Of a stretch of 64,000 nt of DNA, positions 55,326 to 64,000 are shown in pieces (the stretch's first letter is position 1; each line of letters begins with the position of its first letter). The stretch comes from Turicibacter sanguinis (GTDB lineage: Bacteria; Bacillota_I; Bacilli_A; MOL361; Turicibacteraceae). The notes under the pieces were generated by a model, which did not search any database, was not told the DNA's origin, and saw nothing but the letters and a program-made list of their open reading frames with translations. The stretch spans positions 1,663,501-1,727,500 of the forward strand of contig NZ_CP053187.1 of NCBI RefSeq assembly GCF_013046825.1. Direction: 5' to 3'. The position numbers and the translations under genes were made by a program.

Positions 55326-56381
55326 TTATTTGATACCCGTATTATTAATAATTTTCTGATTATAAGTTGCAACCGTACTAGATGGTTGATAGTCAGACAT
55401 TTCATAGACAATATCATGCCATTCAATAACATTGTCGCTTAATGTACGAGGAACTAAATAATAAAGACCATCATTTAAAATTCCACCATAACTTAACTCC
55501 GTACTTGGAAGTTGTAATTGTTCAACATCTGTAACGCCACTCATTAAGAATTGAGTTCCAAGAGAAATAATCTCATTTGTTGTTAAATTTGTTTGAATAT
55601 ATGGTAAGAAATCATCCACTAAACCGAGTAGTTTAACTTTATTATAACTCATTAACTTTTGCATCGTTAACGTAATGACATGTCGTTGACGCTCCATACG
55701 TTCATAATCTCCGTTACCCACCTTACGGATACGCATATACGCAACAGCTTGACGACCATTTAATGTCTGCACTCCAGTTCCATCAATTAAGTCTGCTGGC
55801 TCACCACTAACTTCAACATTCATTTCTGCAATGACACGATTTAATTCAGTCAACTCATAATCTTGGATATCAACCTCAATCCCGCCTAATTTATTGATAA
55901 TATGCTCAACGGCATTAAAGTTAACCGTCACATACTTTTGAATATCTAGGTCAAAGTTTTGATTAATCGCCTGAACAGCAAGAGTTGCCCCACCATAAGC
56001 ATAAGCATGTGTTAATTTTTCAAAACCATGTTGTTCATTAATATAAGCATAAGTATCGCGAACTAATGATGTAATATAAGCTTTATTTGTTTTGTTATTA
56101 AAGGATAAAACCATCATCGCATCCGAACGTGTATTTTCATAAGCATCCTCGCGAGAATCCACTCCAAATAATGCGATATTAGTTACCCCAGAACCTTTTT
56201 TATTACTTAAAACCTCTTCAGAAATTGTTAAGTCATTTAGTTGTTGACGATCAAGCTTCGATAACATAAAATGTGCCCCGACATAACCGGCCCCAGCTAA
56301 AATTAATAATACTAATACCATTATAAGAAAGCTTTTTAAACAACCGTACTTCTTAGCACGAGCATCTTTTGCCTTACCCAT
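55326..56381 (-). CDS. LytR-CpsA-Psr (LCP) family cell-wall ligase
   Basis: LCP enzymes attach wall teichoic acid or capsule polymers to peptidoglycan. After a short basic N-terminus there is one membrane helix (about residues 15-38) and an extracellular LCP domain beginning TNIALFGVDSREDAYENTRS, with conserved arginines and aspartates for the lipid pyrophosphate, then LVRDTYAYI and YMRIRKVGNGDYERMERQR. ATG 56381 with AGGTG is preferred over an in-frame GTG nine bases upstream. Transcribed divergently from the U32 gene. Confidence 0.92.
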   Translation of the reverse strand: MGKAKDARAKKYGCLKSFLIMVLVLLILAGAGYVGAHFMLSKLDRQQLNDLTISEEVLSNKKGSGVTNIALFGVDSREDAYENTRSDAMMVLSFNNKTNKAYITSLVRDTYAYINEQHGFEKLTHAYAYGGATLAVQAINQNFDLDIQKYVTVNFNAVEHIINKLGGIEVDIQDYELTELNRVIAEMNVEVSGEPADLIDGTGVQTLNGRQAVAYMRIRKVGNGDYERMERQRHVITLTMQKLMSYNKVKLLGLVDDFLPYIQTNLTTNEIISLGTQFLMSGVTDVEQLQLPSTELSYGGILNDGLYYLVPRTLSDNVIEWHDIVYEMSDYQPSSTVATYNQKIINNTGIK

Positions 56382-56537
56382 TTTCTTCACCTAGTTTCTA
56401 TAGTTTATATAAGTAGTCTCAGAATAACTACATAATTTTATAATAGACGACAGTAGAATACAATTAATAGTATATTAATTTTTACAAAATTTATATAAGT
56501 AAATCCTAACTTTAACTAAAAATCTATTAACAGGTCA

Positions 56538-56567
56538 TTGGTAACTAAAACTGAATTATGTTACAAT
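56538..56567 (+). promoter_or_regulatory. Promoter of the U32 peptidase gene
   Basis: TTGGTA (56538-56543) and TACAAT (56562-56567) with 18-base spacing and an extended -10 (TGT). Confidence 0.6.
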
Positions 56568-56603
56568 GAATGAAAATAAAAGTTGAAAAATGGAGCGGAT
56601 CAT

Positions 56604-59009
56604 ATGTCTACAATTGAATTATTAGCACCAGTGGGTCACCGCGAAGGATTACTAGCCGCCGTTTCAAATGGTGCAGATGCCATCTATGTGGGAGGATCTG
56701 CATTTGGCGCGAGGAAAGAAGCAGCCTTTTCAAACGAAGAACTAATTGAAACAATCAAATACAGTCACCTACATGGTGTCAAAGTTTACGTTACTGTGAA
56801 TACGACAATTTTTGATGCAGAACTCGAAGCCTTACAAGAATATATTCACTTTTTATACCTAAACGACGTTGATGCGATCATCGTTCAAGATATCGGAGTC
56901 GCTCATCTAGTCAAAGAACTATATCCAGACTTCGAATTACACTTCAGTACCCAAATGACACTTCATAATACAAAAGGAGTAGAATTTGCAAAATCATTCG
57001 GAGCAGACCGAGTTGTCGTTGCCCGTGAAAATACACTAGAAGAAATCAAAGCGATGAAACAAGCCGTTGATATCGATTTAGAAGTCTTCGTACACGGTGC
57101 CCTTTGTGTTTGTTACTCAGGACAATGTTTAATGAGTAGTATGATAGGAGCACGCAGTGGAAATCGTGGTGCCTGTGCCCAAACATGTCGTCTGCCATAC
57201 GAACTAGTAGACCTTAAAAGTGGTGAAACACTGGATTCAAACGTTGGAGACTTCATCTTAAGCCCACGCGATTTAAAAACAGTTGACCATATTGGAGAAC
57301 TAATTGAAGCGGGAGTAACCTCATTTAAAATTGAAGGTCGCCTCAAAAAGCCAGAATATGTTGCAACAGTTGTCAAAGCCTACCGAGAGGCGATTGACCA
57401 ATACCTAGAAAACAAAAAAGTCAAACTATCAAAACAAATCCATGCCGACATGGACCAAATCTTCAGTCGCGGATTCACAAAAGGATTCCTGTTTGGTGAA
57501 AAAGGTCTCAACTGGATGAGTGCTGACCGTCCAAACCATAAAGGAATCAAAATTGGAGAAGTGGCAAACGTCAAAGGAAAACGCGTAACCCTCAAACTCA
57601 CGTCAGCCTTAGAAGTAGGAGATGGACTACGATTCGTCGGACAAAAAGATCAAGGACTTCAAGTACAAAAAATGTTTGTTAAAGGCCAAGACGTCAAACT
57701 TGCCAATCCAGGTCTCGTTGATTTAGACTGCCCATTCCCTGTAACTAAAGGCATGCCAGTCTACAAAACGACATCCGTTTCCCTAGCAAAACGTGTGGAA
57801 GTCACTGAGAAAACAGTTCCTAAAATCGACATCTATGGAGAAGTTAGTGCTAAACTTGGAGAACCACTGCGTATCATGGTTTGGGATGACGCTTCAAACA
57901 TGGTAACCGTTGAAACGGAAGAACTTTTCGAAGCTGCAAGTAACACCCCGCTTTCAAAAGAACGACTCAAACAACAGCTTGAAAAAACAGGTAGCACGCC
58001 ATTTAAGTTTGGTTACTTGAGCGTGAATATGGATGAATCTGTGACCATGCCGATTTCTGTGATTAATAAAATCCGTCGCGAGGTGATTGGGCAACTAGAA
58101 TTAAAACGTAGTCGCCACTTTGAAACACGTGAAAAAACACACGTCACTCTCACGAATCCACAACCTGCAAAACATTCAGAAACGACAACACTTAGCGTTA
58201 GTGTAAGAAACCTAAAACAGTTAAAAACAATCCTTGAACGCCAAGACATCGAAACCATTTATTATAAAGAAATTAAAACATTAAAAAAGGCAGTGGAATT
58301 AGCACAACAATACAATAAAACCATCATTCCGCAACTTCCACGCATCATTAACGATGAAGAAATTAAAGAAACAGTTGAGATTCTGGAATCATTACCATTA
58401 CAAACCGTTATGTTAGGTGAATACGGAATGCTAGAGGCACTAAAGGATTCAGGATACAACCTAATGAGTGATTTTGCTTTCAATAATAATAATGTGCAAA
58501 GTATCGAAGCTTTAAAACAATTGGGAATCACACAAACGACTTTATCTTATGAAATCAACCAAAAACAAATACGTACACTGTTAAAATACGCCTCTTTACC
58601 AGTAGAAGCAATAGTCTTTGCACGAATTCCGATGATGATTACTAAACATTGTCCTGTGAAGCTTTTAAACCAGCCAAACCAAGAATTCTGTCGCTTATGT
58701 CTAACCACACCATTTGGGCTACGCGATCGCAAAAACAAAATTCTTCCACTGCTTCGCACAGGAAACTGTATCACAGAAATTTTTAATTCACAGCACTTAA
58801 TCCTCATCGAATTCTTACAAGAGCTTCAAAAAATGGGAGTCTCTAAATTCCGTTTAGAATTCACAAATGAAACAGAAGCAGAAATGCATCAGGCGATTAC
58901 TGCTTATCAAACAGCCTTACAAACAAAGAATATTGATGTTGACTGGCTAGAACAGTATAAACAAACACAAGATTATACAAAAGGACACTACCATCGAGGA
59001 GTAGAATAA
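56604..59009 (+). CDS. Peptidase U32 family protein (with DUF3656-like region)
   Basis: This 801-residue protein has the U32 domain at about residues 1-330. It begins IELLAPVGHREGLLAAVSNG and carries the four-cysteine signature (ALCVCYSGQCLMSS, then GACAQTCRLPYEL) near 167-195. A C-terminal accessory region of about 450 residues follows, as in the long form of the family. U32 proteins related to RlhA hydroxylate 23S rRNA, so an RNA-modification role is more likely than proteolysis. ATG 56604 with GGAGCGG is chosen over an in-frame TTG at 56583. Confidence 0.88.
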   Translation: MSTIELLAPVGHREGLLAAVSNGADAIYVGGSAFGARKEAAFSNEELIETIKYSHLHGVKVYVTVNTTIFDAELEALQEYIHFLYLNDVDAIIVQDIGVAHLVKELYPDFELHFSTQMTLHNTKGVEFAKSFGADRVVVARENTLEEIKAMKQAVDIDLEVFVHGALCVCYSGQCLMSSMIGARSGNRGACAQTCRLPYELVDLKSGETLDSNVGDFILSPRDLKTVDHIGELIEAGVTSFKIEGRLKKPEYVATVVKAYREAIDQYLENKKVKLSKQIHADMDQIFSRGFTKGFLFGEKGLNWMSADRPNHKGIKIGEVANVKGKRVTLKLTSALEVGDGLRFVGQKDQGLQVQKMFVKGQDVKLANPGLVDLDCPFPVTKGMPVYKTTSVSLAKRVEVTEKTVPKIDIYGEVSAKLGEPLRIMVWDDASNMVTVETEELFEAASNTPLSKERLKQQLEKTGSTPFKFGYLSVNMDESVTMPISVINKIRREVIGQLELKRSRHFETREKTHVTLTNPQPAKHSETTTLSVSVRNLKQLKTILERQDIETIYYKEIKTLKKAVELAQQYNKTIIPQLPRIINDEEIKETVEILESLPLQTVMLGEYGMLEALKDSGYNLMSDFAFNNNNVQSIEALKQLGITQTTLSYEINQKQIRTLLKYASLPVEAIVFARIPMMITKHCPVKLLNQPNQEFCRLCLTTPFGLRDRKNKILPLLRTGNCITEIFNSQHLILIEFLQELQKMGVSKFRLEFTNETEAEMHQAITAYQTALQTKNIDVDWLEQYKQTQDYTKGHYHRGVE

Positions 59010-59011
59010 TA

Positions 59012-59050
59012 TACAAAAAAACAGCATGATTTTTATGCTGTTTTTTTGTA
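59012..59050 (+). terminator. Terminator
   Basis: Perfect 16-bp arms (59012-59027 and 59035-59050) around CAGCAT/ATGCTG, followed by T. Confidence 0.88.
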
Positions 59051-59115
59051 TATTATAAAGAATTTAATGCCAAAATAATAATTATAAGAAAAAGTATAGA
59101 ATGAGGTTGTTTTAG

Positions 59116-59781
59116 ATGATGGAAGTTTTAGCTTCAATATTGTTAGCAGCATTTTTTTATGTTGTCATCTTAGTTTGCTATAAAATAATGGGTAAAAGAG
59201 AACTAAACCAACTAGGTGCGGTCGATGTTGTTATTAATATCTTAATTGCTAATATAGCAGCTTCGGGTATCGTTGAAGAATCTTTTTGGGTTGATGCCTT
59301 TGGCGGCGTTGTCATGATTGTAACACTCCAAGTTCTAATGTCAAAAATTCAGTTACATAAAACAAAGGTACGTGACATTGTAGATGGAGAACCCTCACTT
59401 ATTATAAAAAACGGTAGAATCGATTACTCTGAGCTTGGGAAAATACGCATTGATTTAGATGACTTTATCATGCTACTTCGCACTCAAGGTGTAGTTAATC
59501 CAGAAGATGTTCAGTATGCCATTATTGAAAAGAATGGTAAACTCATTGTGTTTGAAAAAAAATTACCAACAAAAGTTTTCCCTCTTCCCCTTATTGTATC
59601 AGGCTCAATTAAAGAAAAAGCCCTTCAAAGTTTTGGACAATCAAAACAATGGTTAAAAGATACATTGCGTAAACATGAAGTAACCAATCTAAATGAAATT
59701 GATTATTTATTTTATGAAGAACATAAGTTTATCATTTATACTCGTCAGGGAATGAATAAAATAAAAATCAATGAGCTATAA
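59116..59781 (+). CDS. DUF421 (YetF-like) membrane protein
   Basis: This 221-residue protein has three membrane helices in the first 80 residues, with the family motif KIMGKRELNQLGAVDVVINI, followed by the cytoplasmic YetF-type beta domain (GEPSLIIKNGRID, then LLRTQGVVNPEDVQYAIIEK). YetF-family proteins act in spore membranes in Bacillus (YetF, YdfS) and enhance germinant sensitivity or membrane repair. The function here is inferred from family membership only. Start ATG 59116 has a weak ribosome site. Confidence 0.85.
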   Translation: MMEVLASILLAAFFYVVILVCYKIMGKRELNQLGAVDVVINILIANIAASGIVEESFWVDAFGGVVMIVTLQVLMSKIQLHKTKVRDIVDGEPSLIIKNGRIDYSELGKIRIDLDDFIMLLRTQGVVNPEDVQYAIIEKNGKLIVFEKKLPTKVFPLPLIVSGSIKEKALQSFGQSKQWLKDTLRKHEVTNLNEIDYLFYEEHKFIIYTRQGMNKIKINEL

Positions 59782-59782
59782 A

Positions 59783-59811
59783 AAAAGTGCAGTGATATTC
59801 ACTGCACTTTT
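59783..59811. terminator. Bidirectional terminator
   Basis: 13-bp stem AAAAGTGCAGTGA / TCACTGCACTTTT between convergent genes. Confidence 0.88.
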
Positions 59812-60544
59812 AAGCTTCTTTATCAGAAATGTCATCAAATAATGAAACACGATCTCCATTTGATAAAGCATTTAACATATTTTGTTTTGCCATTGGATAA
59901 TCACGATACAATTTCTTTAACAACTGTTTAACATCCTCGCGCTTCGTATGCTTATCCATAGGACAAGTACTCGGCACAATCGGAACATGACGATTTGCCG
60001 CAGAAATAATATCATCCTCATAACAATAAACTAATGGACGAATAAAAGTAACATCAGTACGATCTAAATACATTTTTGGCTTAAATGTTGCCATGTATCC
60101 ATTATACATCGTATTCATCACTAATGTTTCAACTGCATCATCAGCATGATGCGCCATTGAAATCTTATTACATCCAAGTTCAACACCTTTCTTAATTAAA
60201 ATAGCTTTCTTGAACTTAGAACATAAAGAACATGGAATTTTTCCATTTTCGTCTGCATTTAATTGTAATATCTCATAAACTTGTGTATCTACTAAATGAT
60301 ATTCAATACCGTGTTCTTTACAGAATTCGACAACAGGATTGAAATCCATTCCTGGAAATCCAAGCTTTAATGTAATTCCTACTAATTCAAACTTCACAGG
60401 AGCAAATTTTTGATATAAATGAAGAGCATATAATAATGCCATACTATCTTTTCCACCACTAACACCGACAGCGACTCTGTCACCTTCTTGTATTAATGAA
60501 AAGTCTTGATCTGCTTTACGAATGCATCCTAGTACTTTTTTCAT
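59810..60544 (-). CDS. TtcA-like tRNA 2-thiocytidine synthetase (PP-loop ATPase)
   Basis: This 244-residue protein has the PP-loop GVSGGKDSMALLYAL at about residues 27-41, an inner CSLCS pair near 105 and a further cysteine in STCPMD near 200. This is the TtcA layout: ATP activation of a tRNA cytidine and transfer of sulfur through an iron-sulfur cluster. It belongs to the TtcA/TilS-like family; the exact tRNA position is inferred. ATG follows GGTGAG. Confidence 0.85.
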   Translation of the reverse strand: MKKVLGCIRKADQDFSLIQEGDRVAVGVSGGKDSMALLYALHLYQKFAPVKFELVGITLKLGFPGMDFNPVVEFCKEHGIEYHLVDTQVYEILQLNADENGKIPCSLCSKFKKAILIKKGVELGCNKISMAHHADDAVETLVMNTMYNGYMATFKPKMYLDRTDVTFIRPLVYCYEDDIISAANRHVPIVPSTCPMDKHTKREDVKQLLKKLYRDYPMAKQNMLNALSNGDRVSLFDDISDKEA

Positions 60545-60702
60545 ACGGGCTCACCAACCTTTTTAGCATACTCGGATGTCATTATATCGAATAAAAAATA
60601 AAAATACAATCATTTAAGCTCTAACATTTACATGACAATCGTCCGTTATTGGTAATAATATGATAAAATAGAAATATTAACAATTAAAAAGGGAGAATAA
60701 TA

Positions 60703-61602
60703 ATGAATAAAAAAATAATTATGGGTATTATCATTTTCATTCTTTTATTAACCCCCGTTGGATACTTCATTACGAAAACGGGATGGTATGAAAACTATCG
60801 ACAGGCTCAATTCTTAGCAGCTGTTATTAATAATACTAAGAATCTGGAAACGTATCATGTTAGTTTGAATGTTAATTACGATATATTAGGATATCAAATG
60901 GAATTAAGCAGTGAAGGAGATGTTTCACAATCTGATTCAACGGTGTCGCATCTTAATTATTTGATTAGAATGAATGGCTATGGGGTTTCACCAATGACGG
61001 TTGAATTAGAGCAATATGCACAATGGTCGGCCCAGAATAAAATTTTATATATGAATTTAAATAGAGGGCAATGGTTTAAAGAAATAGATCCAACTTCAGA
61101 TAAATATTATCAATATTTTGTTGATTTTAATAATCTTGATTATTTAAATCAAATTTATAAAGAAACAGTGAAAAATGAAAATGCAAATGATTTTGTGATA
61201 TTAGAAGATAATAATGAACAACAAGTTATTTCAGTTTATGTTGATTTTTTAAAGGCTGATCAAATGATTCAAATTCTAATTGGGGAATTATTAAATGTAT
61301 CACCTGATATTGATATTAACGCTATTTATCAATTAGCACCAAAGGTAAATTATATTTTTACAATCGATAAAGAAACAGAACGAGTTTTAGAGTATGAGCT
61401 ATCTTATAAAGATGGAATTCAAGAAATCATTAAGCAACTTCAAACAGCATATTCTTCTTTTTTTGCAACAATCAGTGAAGATCGATTAGCAACTATGTAT
61501 TTTGATTTGAAAGTTAAAATTAGTGACGGAAATAAAGGAAATAAAATTGAAATTCCATCTAATGTAGTTAATTCAGCTATATCAGTTTCAGATATAAGAT
61601 AA
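60703..61602 (+). CDS. Membrane-anchored extracellular protein, 299 aa
   Basis: One N-terminal hydrophobic helix (MNKKIIMGIIIFILLLTPVG) acts as signal or anchor. The remaining 275 residues are extracellular, polar and beta-rich (repeated YHVSLNVNYDILGYQMELSS-like segments), as in LolA/DUF-type lipid-binding folds, but I cannot name a family. ATG follows AAAGGGAG. It has its own terminator at 61611-61640. Confidence 0.65.
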   Translation: MNKKIIMGIIIFILLLTPVGYFITKTGWYENYRQAQFLAAVINNTKNLETYHVSLNVNYDILGYQMELSSEGDVSQSDSTVSHLNYLIRMNGYGVSPMTVELEQYAQWSAQNKILYMNLNRGQWFKEIDPTSDKYYQYFVDFNNLDYLNQIYKETVKNENANDFVILEDNNEQQVISVYVDFLKADQMIQILIGELLNVSPDIDINAIYQLAPKVNYIFTIDKETERVLEYELSYKDGIQEIIKQLQTAYSSFFATISEDRLATMYFDLKVKISDGNKGNKIEIPSNVVNSAISVSDIR

Positions 61603-61610
61603 TCAATTTA

Positions 61611-61640
61611 AACTGCCGACTTAATAATCGGTAGTTTTTT
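61611..61640 (+). terminator. Terminator
   Basis: Stem AACTGCCGA / TCGGTAGTT followed by T. Confidence 0.8.
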
Positions 61641-61662
61641 TTATAAAAAAAACGTAAATGAA

Positions 61663-61692
61663 TGTATTAATTTGTCGAAACGACACATATTA
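61663..61692 (+). promoter_or_regulatory. Possible sigma-G promoter of the first ssp gene
   Basis: TGTATT (61663-61668) and CATATTA (61686-61692) with 17-base spacing, close to the forespore sigma-G pattern TGAATA / CATACTA. Confidence 0.5.
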
Positions 61693-61714
61693 AGATTGTC
61701 AGGAGGTGAATGAC

Positions 61715-61909
61715 ATGCCAAATCAAACAAATAAATTAGTAGTACCTGGAGCACAAGCTGCAATCGATAACATGAAAGCAGAGATTGCAAGTGAATTAGG
61801 TGTAACTCTTGGAGCAGATACATCTGCTCGTCAAAACGGTTCAGTTGGTGGAGAAATTACTAAACGATTAGTAAAAATGGCTCAACAACAATTAGGATCA
61901 ACAAAATAA
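61715..61909 (+). CDS. Alpha/beta-type small acid-soluble spore protein, copy 1
   Basis: A 64-residue DNA-binding spore protein. It contains the family segments [20 protein letters not shown] with the germination-protease site around EIASELGV, and [20 protein letters not shown]. It coats and protects spore DNA from UV and is degraded at germination. ATG 61715 follows AGGAGGTG; an in-frame GTG at 61706 is too close to that site. Confidence 0.95.
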   Translation: MPNQTNKLVVPGAQAAIDNMKAEIASELGVTLGADTSARQNGSVGGEITKRLVKMAQQQLGSTK

Positions 61910-61967
61910 ATGTAAAAAATTTGTCGGAATCTTAAGTATTAAATATTAATATTAGAAGGTGACTAAA

Positions 61968-62162
61968 ATGGCAAATAAATCAAATAAATTAGTAGTACCT
62001 GGAGCACAAGCTGCAATTGATAACATGAAAGCAGAGATTGCAAGTGAATTAGGTGTAACTCTTGGAGCAGATACATCTGCTCGTCAAAACGGTTCAGTTG
62101 GTGGAGAAATTACTAAACGATTAGTAAAAATGGCTCAACAACAATTAGGATCAACAAAATAA
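61968..62162 (+). CDS. Alpha/beta-type small acid-soluble spore protein, copy 2
   Basis: Differs from copy 1 only in the first residues (MANKSNKL instead of MPNQTNKL). ATG 61968 follows AGAAGGTG. The spacer upstream is the 253-bp repeat spacer; a clear sigma-G promoter is harder to see in it. Confidence 0.95.
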   Translation: MANKSNKLVVPGAQAAIDNMKAEIASELGVTLGADTSARQNGSVGGEITKRLVKMAQQQLGSTK

Positions 62163-62220
62163 GTGTAAAAAATTTGTCGGAATCTTAAGTATTAAATATT
62201 AATATTAGAAGGTGACTAAA

Positions 62221-62421
62221 ATGGCAAATAAATCAAATAAATTAGTAGTACCTGGAGCGCAAGCTGCAATTGATAACATGAAAGCAGAGATTGCAAGTGA
62301 ATTAGGTGTAACTCTTGGAGCAGATACATCTGCTCGTCAAAACGGTTCAGTTGGTGGAGAAATTACTAAACGATTAGTAAAAATGGCTCAACAACAATTA
62401 GGATCAACAAATCAAAAATAA
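62221..62421 (+). CDS. Alpha/beta-type small acid-soluble spore protein, copy 3
   Basis: Same as copy 2 but with a slightly longer end (STNQK). ATG 62221 follows AGAAGGTG. Confidence 0.95.
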   Translation: MANKSNKLVVPGAQAAIDNMKAEIASELGVTLGADTSARQNGSVGGEITKRLVKMAQQQLGSTNQK

Positions 62422-62461
62422 CATTTAAAACCTTAAAAATATCAACACGACTACAAACTAC

Positions 62462-62494
62462 AAAAAAAACGATCACTAGTGATCGTTTTTTTTT
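62462..62494 (+). terminator. Terminator after the ssp array
   Basis: Perfect palindrome AACGATCACTAGTGATCGTT flanked by eight A and eight T. Confidence 0.88.
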
Positions 62495-62513
62495 GTTCTA
62501 AAAGTTTATACAA

Positions 62514-62542
62514 CTGACATATAATCATATTTTGGGTATAAT
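62514..62542 (+). promoter_or_regulatory. Promoter of the thiol-redox operon
   Basis: CTGACA (62514-62519) and TATAAT (62537-62542) with 17-base spacing. Confidence 0.65.
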
Positions 62543-62563
62543 CATAAAAAAGGAGGAAAAAAT

Positions 62564-62917
62564 ATGAATATCTTAATTTATCCAAAGTGTAGTACCTGCA
62601 AAAAGGCAATTAAATGGTTAAACGATGAAGGTGTAAATCATACAGTTAGACATATTGTAGAGGAGCCCTTAAGTATAGAAGAAATTAAATCAATTCACGA
62701 GAAATCTGGTGAAAATATTAAAAAGTTTTTTAATACAAGCGGAATGAAGTATCGCGAGTTAAATTTAAAAGATAAATTATCGCAGATGACTTTAGAAGAA
62801 TGTTATGCATTACTTGCTAGTGATGGCATGTTAGTGAAACGCCCATTAGCATATAATGAGAAGGATGTAACTTTAGGGTTTAAAGAAGATACATACAAAG
62901 ATGTATGGAGTAAGTAA
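62564..62917 (+). CDS. ArsC/Spx-family thiol protein
   Basis: This 117-residue protein of the arsenate reductase (ArsC)/Spx/YffB family has a thioredoxin-like fold. The N-terminal CSTCKKAIKWL supplies a CxxC pair at residues 9-12, and KRPLAYNEKDVTLGF near 96-110 is the family's R-P segment. Similar glutaredoxin-like proteins reduce disulfides or regulate RNA polymerase. Its stop codon overlaps the start of the thioredoxin-like gene by one base. Confidence 0.85.
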   Translation: MNILIYPKCSTCKKAIKWLNDEGVNHTVRHIVEEPLSIEEIKSIHEKSGENIKKFFNTSGMKYRELNLKDKLSQMTLEECYALLASDGMLVKRPLAYNEKDVTLGFKEDTYKDVWSK

Positions 62918-63234
62918 TGAATTCTTTAAAGGAAGTTAATTACCCAGATTTAAAGGAATTATATAAAATTAATTCTGTTGTTGTGGCTTTAGCTCATACC
63001 CCAACTTGTGGAACCTGTGTTCTAGCAAAAAAAATGTTGTTCATAGTTAGTGAAATTTTAAAGTCATTACCTATTGTACAAATTAATTTGAATTATAATT
63101 CTGATTTAGCGATGAAAGAAGAAATTTTTTCTGTTCCATGTATCTTAATATTTAAAGATTGTAATTGTGTGGAAAAAATCTACGCTATAGAATCAGTTCC
63201 GAATTTATATAAAAAGATATCTTCTTATCTTTAA
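62917..63234 (+). CDS. Thioredoxin-like protein
   Basis: A 105-residue thioredoxin-fold protein. The active site is TPTCGTCVLAKKM (CGTC, near residues 28-31), followed by the cis-proline region SVPCILIF, in which the cysteine after the proline is unusual. It overlaps the preceding ArsC/Spx-like gene (TAATGA), so the two form a redox operon. Confidence 0.8.
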   Translation: MNSLKEVNYPDLKELYKINSVVVALAHTPTCGTCVLAKKMLFIVSEILKSLPIVQINLNYNSDLAMKEEIFSVPCILIFKDCNCVEKIYAIESVPNLYKKISSYL

Positions 63235-63313
63235 TATCCAACTCATTATCATTGTATGGTAAAATAATACATGTATTAGGGAAATGTAATGATAGGGAAA
63301 GAAGGGATGAGAG

Positions 63314-63850
63314 GTGCATTCTCCAGAGATAGGGCAACATGTAGAAATTCATAGTTATAAGCATAATGGAAATATACATCGTATTTGGCACGAGACAACT
63401 ATTTTAGACGCCTCTGATCAAGTATTAATTGGAGCTAACAATAAAACATTGGTCATGGAATCAGATGGAAGAACTTGGTACACAAGAGAACCGGCCGTTT
63501 GTTATTATTATACTGAATATTGGTTTAATGTTTTATGTATGCTAAGGAAGGATGGCGTATATTTTTACTGTAATATAAGCTCACCTTTTGTTTATGATCA
63601 GAAAGCTATTAAATATATTGATTATGATTTAGATGTAAAAGTATTCCCGGATTTTACCTATAAAATTTTGGATGAAGATGAATATAGAAAGCATAAGAGT
63701 GAAATGGATTATCCAGAGGAAATTCAATCAATTATTTATCAACAATTAGATATATTAATAGATATGATTGAAAATAGGCGTGGTCCTTTTGCACCTGGTT
63801 TTGCAGAGCATTGGTATTATGTATATAAAAATCGATTTATAAAAAGGTGA
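63314..63850 (+). CDS. ntdP: DUF402 nucleoside di-/triphosphatase (NtdP-like)
   Basis: This 178-residue protein of the DUF402 family is similar to nucleoside tri- and diphosphate phosphatase NtdP (YgaC/SA1684). Visible signature segments are HRIWHETTIL, then YYTEYWFNVLCMLRKDG and FYCNISSPF, then DYDLDVKVFPD, with acidic residues that bind metal. It starts at GTG 63314 after GGGATGAGAG. Function by family. Confidence 0.85.
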   Translation: MHSPEIGQHVEIHSYKHNGNIHRIWHETTILDASDQVLIGANNKTLVMESDGRTWYTREPAVCYYYTEYWFNVLCMLRKDGVYFYCNISSPFVYDQKAIKYIDYDLDVKVFPDFTYKILDEDEYRKHKSEMDYPEEIQSIIYQQLDILIDMIENRRGPFAPGFAEHWYYVYKNRFIKR

Positions 63851-63858
63851 GTGAAAAA

Positions 63859-64000
63859 ATGCGTGATCCAAGATTACAAAAGTTAGCAAAATCTTTATTG
63901 GAGTATTCAAATAAGATACAAGCAGGACAACATGTATTGATTAAGGGGAATTATTGTGCAAAGCCATTGATTAAAGAGCTTATTAAGGAGACATATCGAC
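63859..64000 (+). CDS. M29-family aminopeptidase, 5' part
   Basis: The reading frame starts at ATG 63859 after AAAAGGTGAG, eight bases beyond the ntdP stop, and runs off the window. The 47 visible residues (MRDPRLQKLAKSLLEYSNKI, then GQHVLIKGNYCAKPLIKELI) match the start of thermophilic-type M29 aminopeptidases (AmpS/AmpT). The metal site lies outside the window. Confidence 0.7.
   Translation, partial: MRDPRLQKLAKSLLEYSNKIQAGQHVLIKGNYCAKPLIKELIKETYR

Larger units (their letters stand above)
61706..62421 (+). repeat. Three tandem 253-bp ssp units
   Basis: Coding sequence of ssp recurs every 253 bp (units beginning 61706, 61959 and 62212). The spacers before copies 2 and 3 are identical; the leader of copy 1 is different. 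This is a recent tandem amplification. Confidence 0.93.

Noticed and set aside
1-64000. CRISPR array
   Set aside because: No set of short, regularly spaced direct repeats was seen; the 253-bp ssp repeats and the 37-bp att copies are of a different kind, and no cas gene is present.

Overview
The window looks like the chromosome of a low-GC, endospore-forming member of the Bacillota. Supporting signs are three alpha/beta-type small acid-soluble spore proteins, a spore photoproduct lyase, a LytR-CpsA-Psr protein, strong AGGAGG ribosome sites and abundant Rho-independent terminators. The gene set, including a large M60 mucin-type metallopeptidase and a stand-alone gltB, would suit a gut organism such as Turicibacter. 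That name is an inference and was not checked against any database.

Bases 1 to about 35372 are an accessory island at the 3' end of the tmRNA gene ssrA (minus strand, 35372-35720). The last 14 bases of ssrA (tggtggagatgggg on the + strand) recur at 489-502 and 9664-9677. At these two copies the core continues into the same 23 bases, and at the 489 copy it lies within a 51-bp site with 9-bp inverted arms. The island therefore reads as tandem cassettes at one attachment site. Cassette A (about 490-9664) carries McrBC, a single-chain type ISP restriction-modification enzyme, a RadC-like JAB protein and a DpnD/PcfM-like protein. Cassette B (about 9665-35372) carries a 2-TM (SLATT-like) protein with a small partner, an unknown 432-residue protein, a complete type I hsdMSR system, a YgjP-like metallopeptidase, and near-identical second copies of radC and dpnD. 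It continues with DUF1643 and DUF960 proteins, an ArgR-like regulator, a primase-helicase, a large serine recombinase, an EVE-domain protein and a candidate large structured RNA (about 30120-31014). It ends with a TetR/flavoprotein operon and decayed sequence. DNA left of 489 looks like the right end of a further cassette. The layout resembles staphylococcal SCC elements (serine recombinase, replication helicase, DUF1643/DUF960, restriction cargo), but the target is ssrA instead of rlmH.

Bases 35740-64000 are ordinary chromosome: a secreted 3D-domain protein, a LysR regulator divergent from an MFS transporter, gltB, and a lipoprotein. A c-di-GMP-I riboswitch with its own terminator precedes a 2289-residue secreted M60 protease with carbohydrate-binding-type domains. 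Then come an AI-2E family exporter, splB, an LCP ligase, a U32 peptidase, a DUF421 protein, a TtcA-like thiolase, a membrane-anchored protein, three tandem ssp genes on a 253-bp repeat, an ArsC/Spx-like protein, a thioredoxin-like protein, a DUF402 phosphatase (ntdP-like) and the start of an M29 aminopeptidase.

The restriction systems form layers. McrBC, and perhaps the EVE protein, would act on modified DNA, while type ISP and type I would act on unmodified DNA. The recombinase and primase-helicase of cassette B could move both cassettes, because cassette A has no recombinase of its own.
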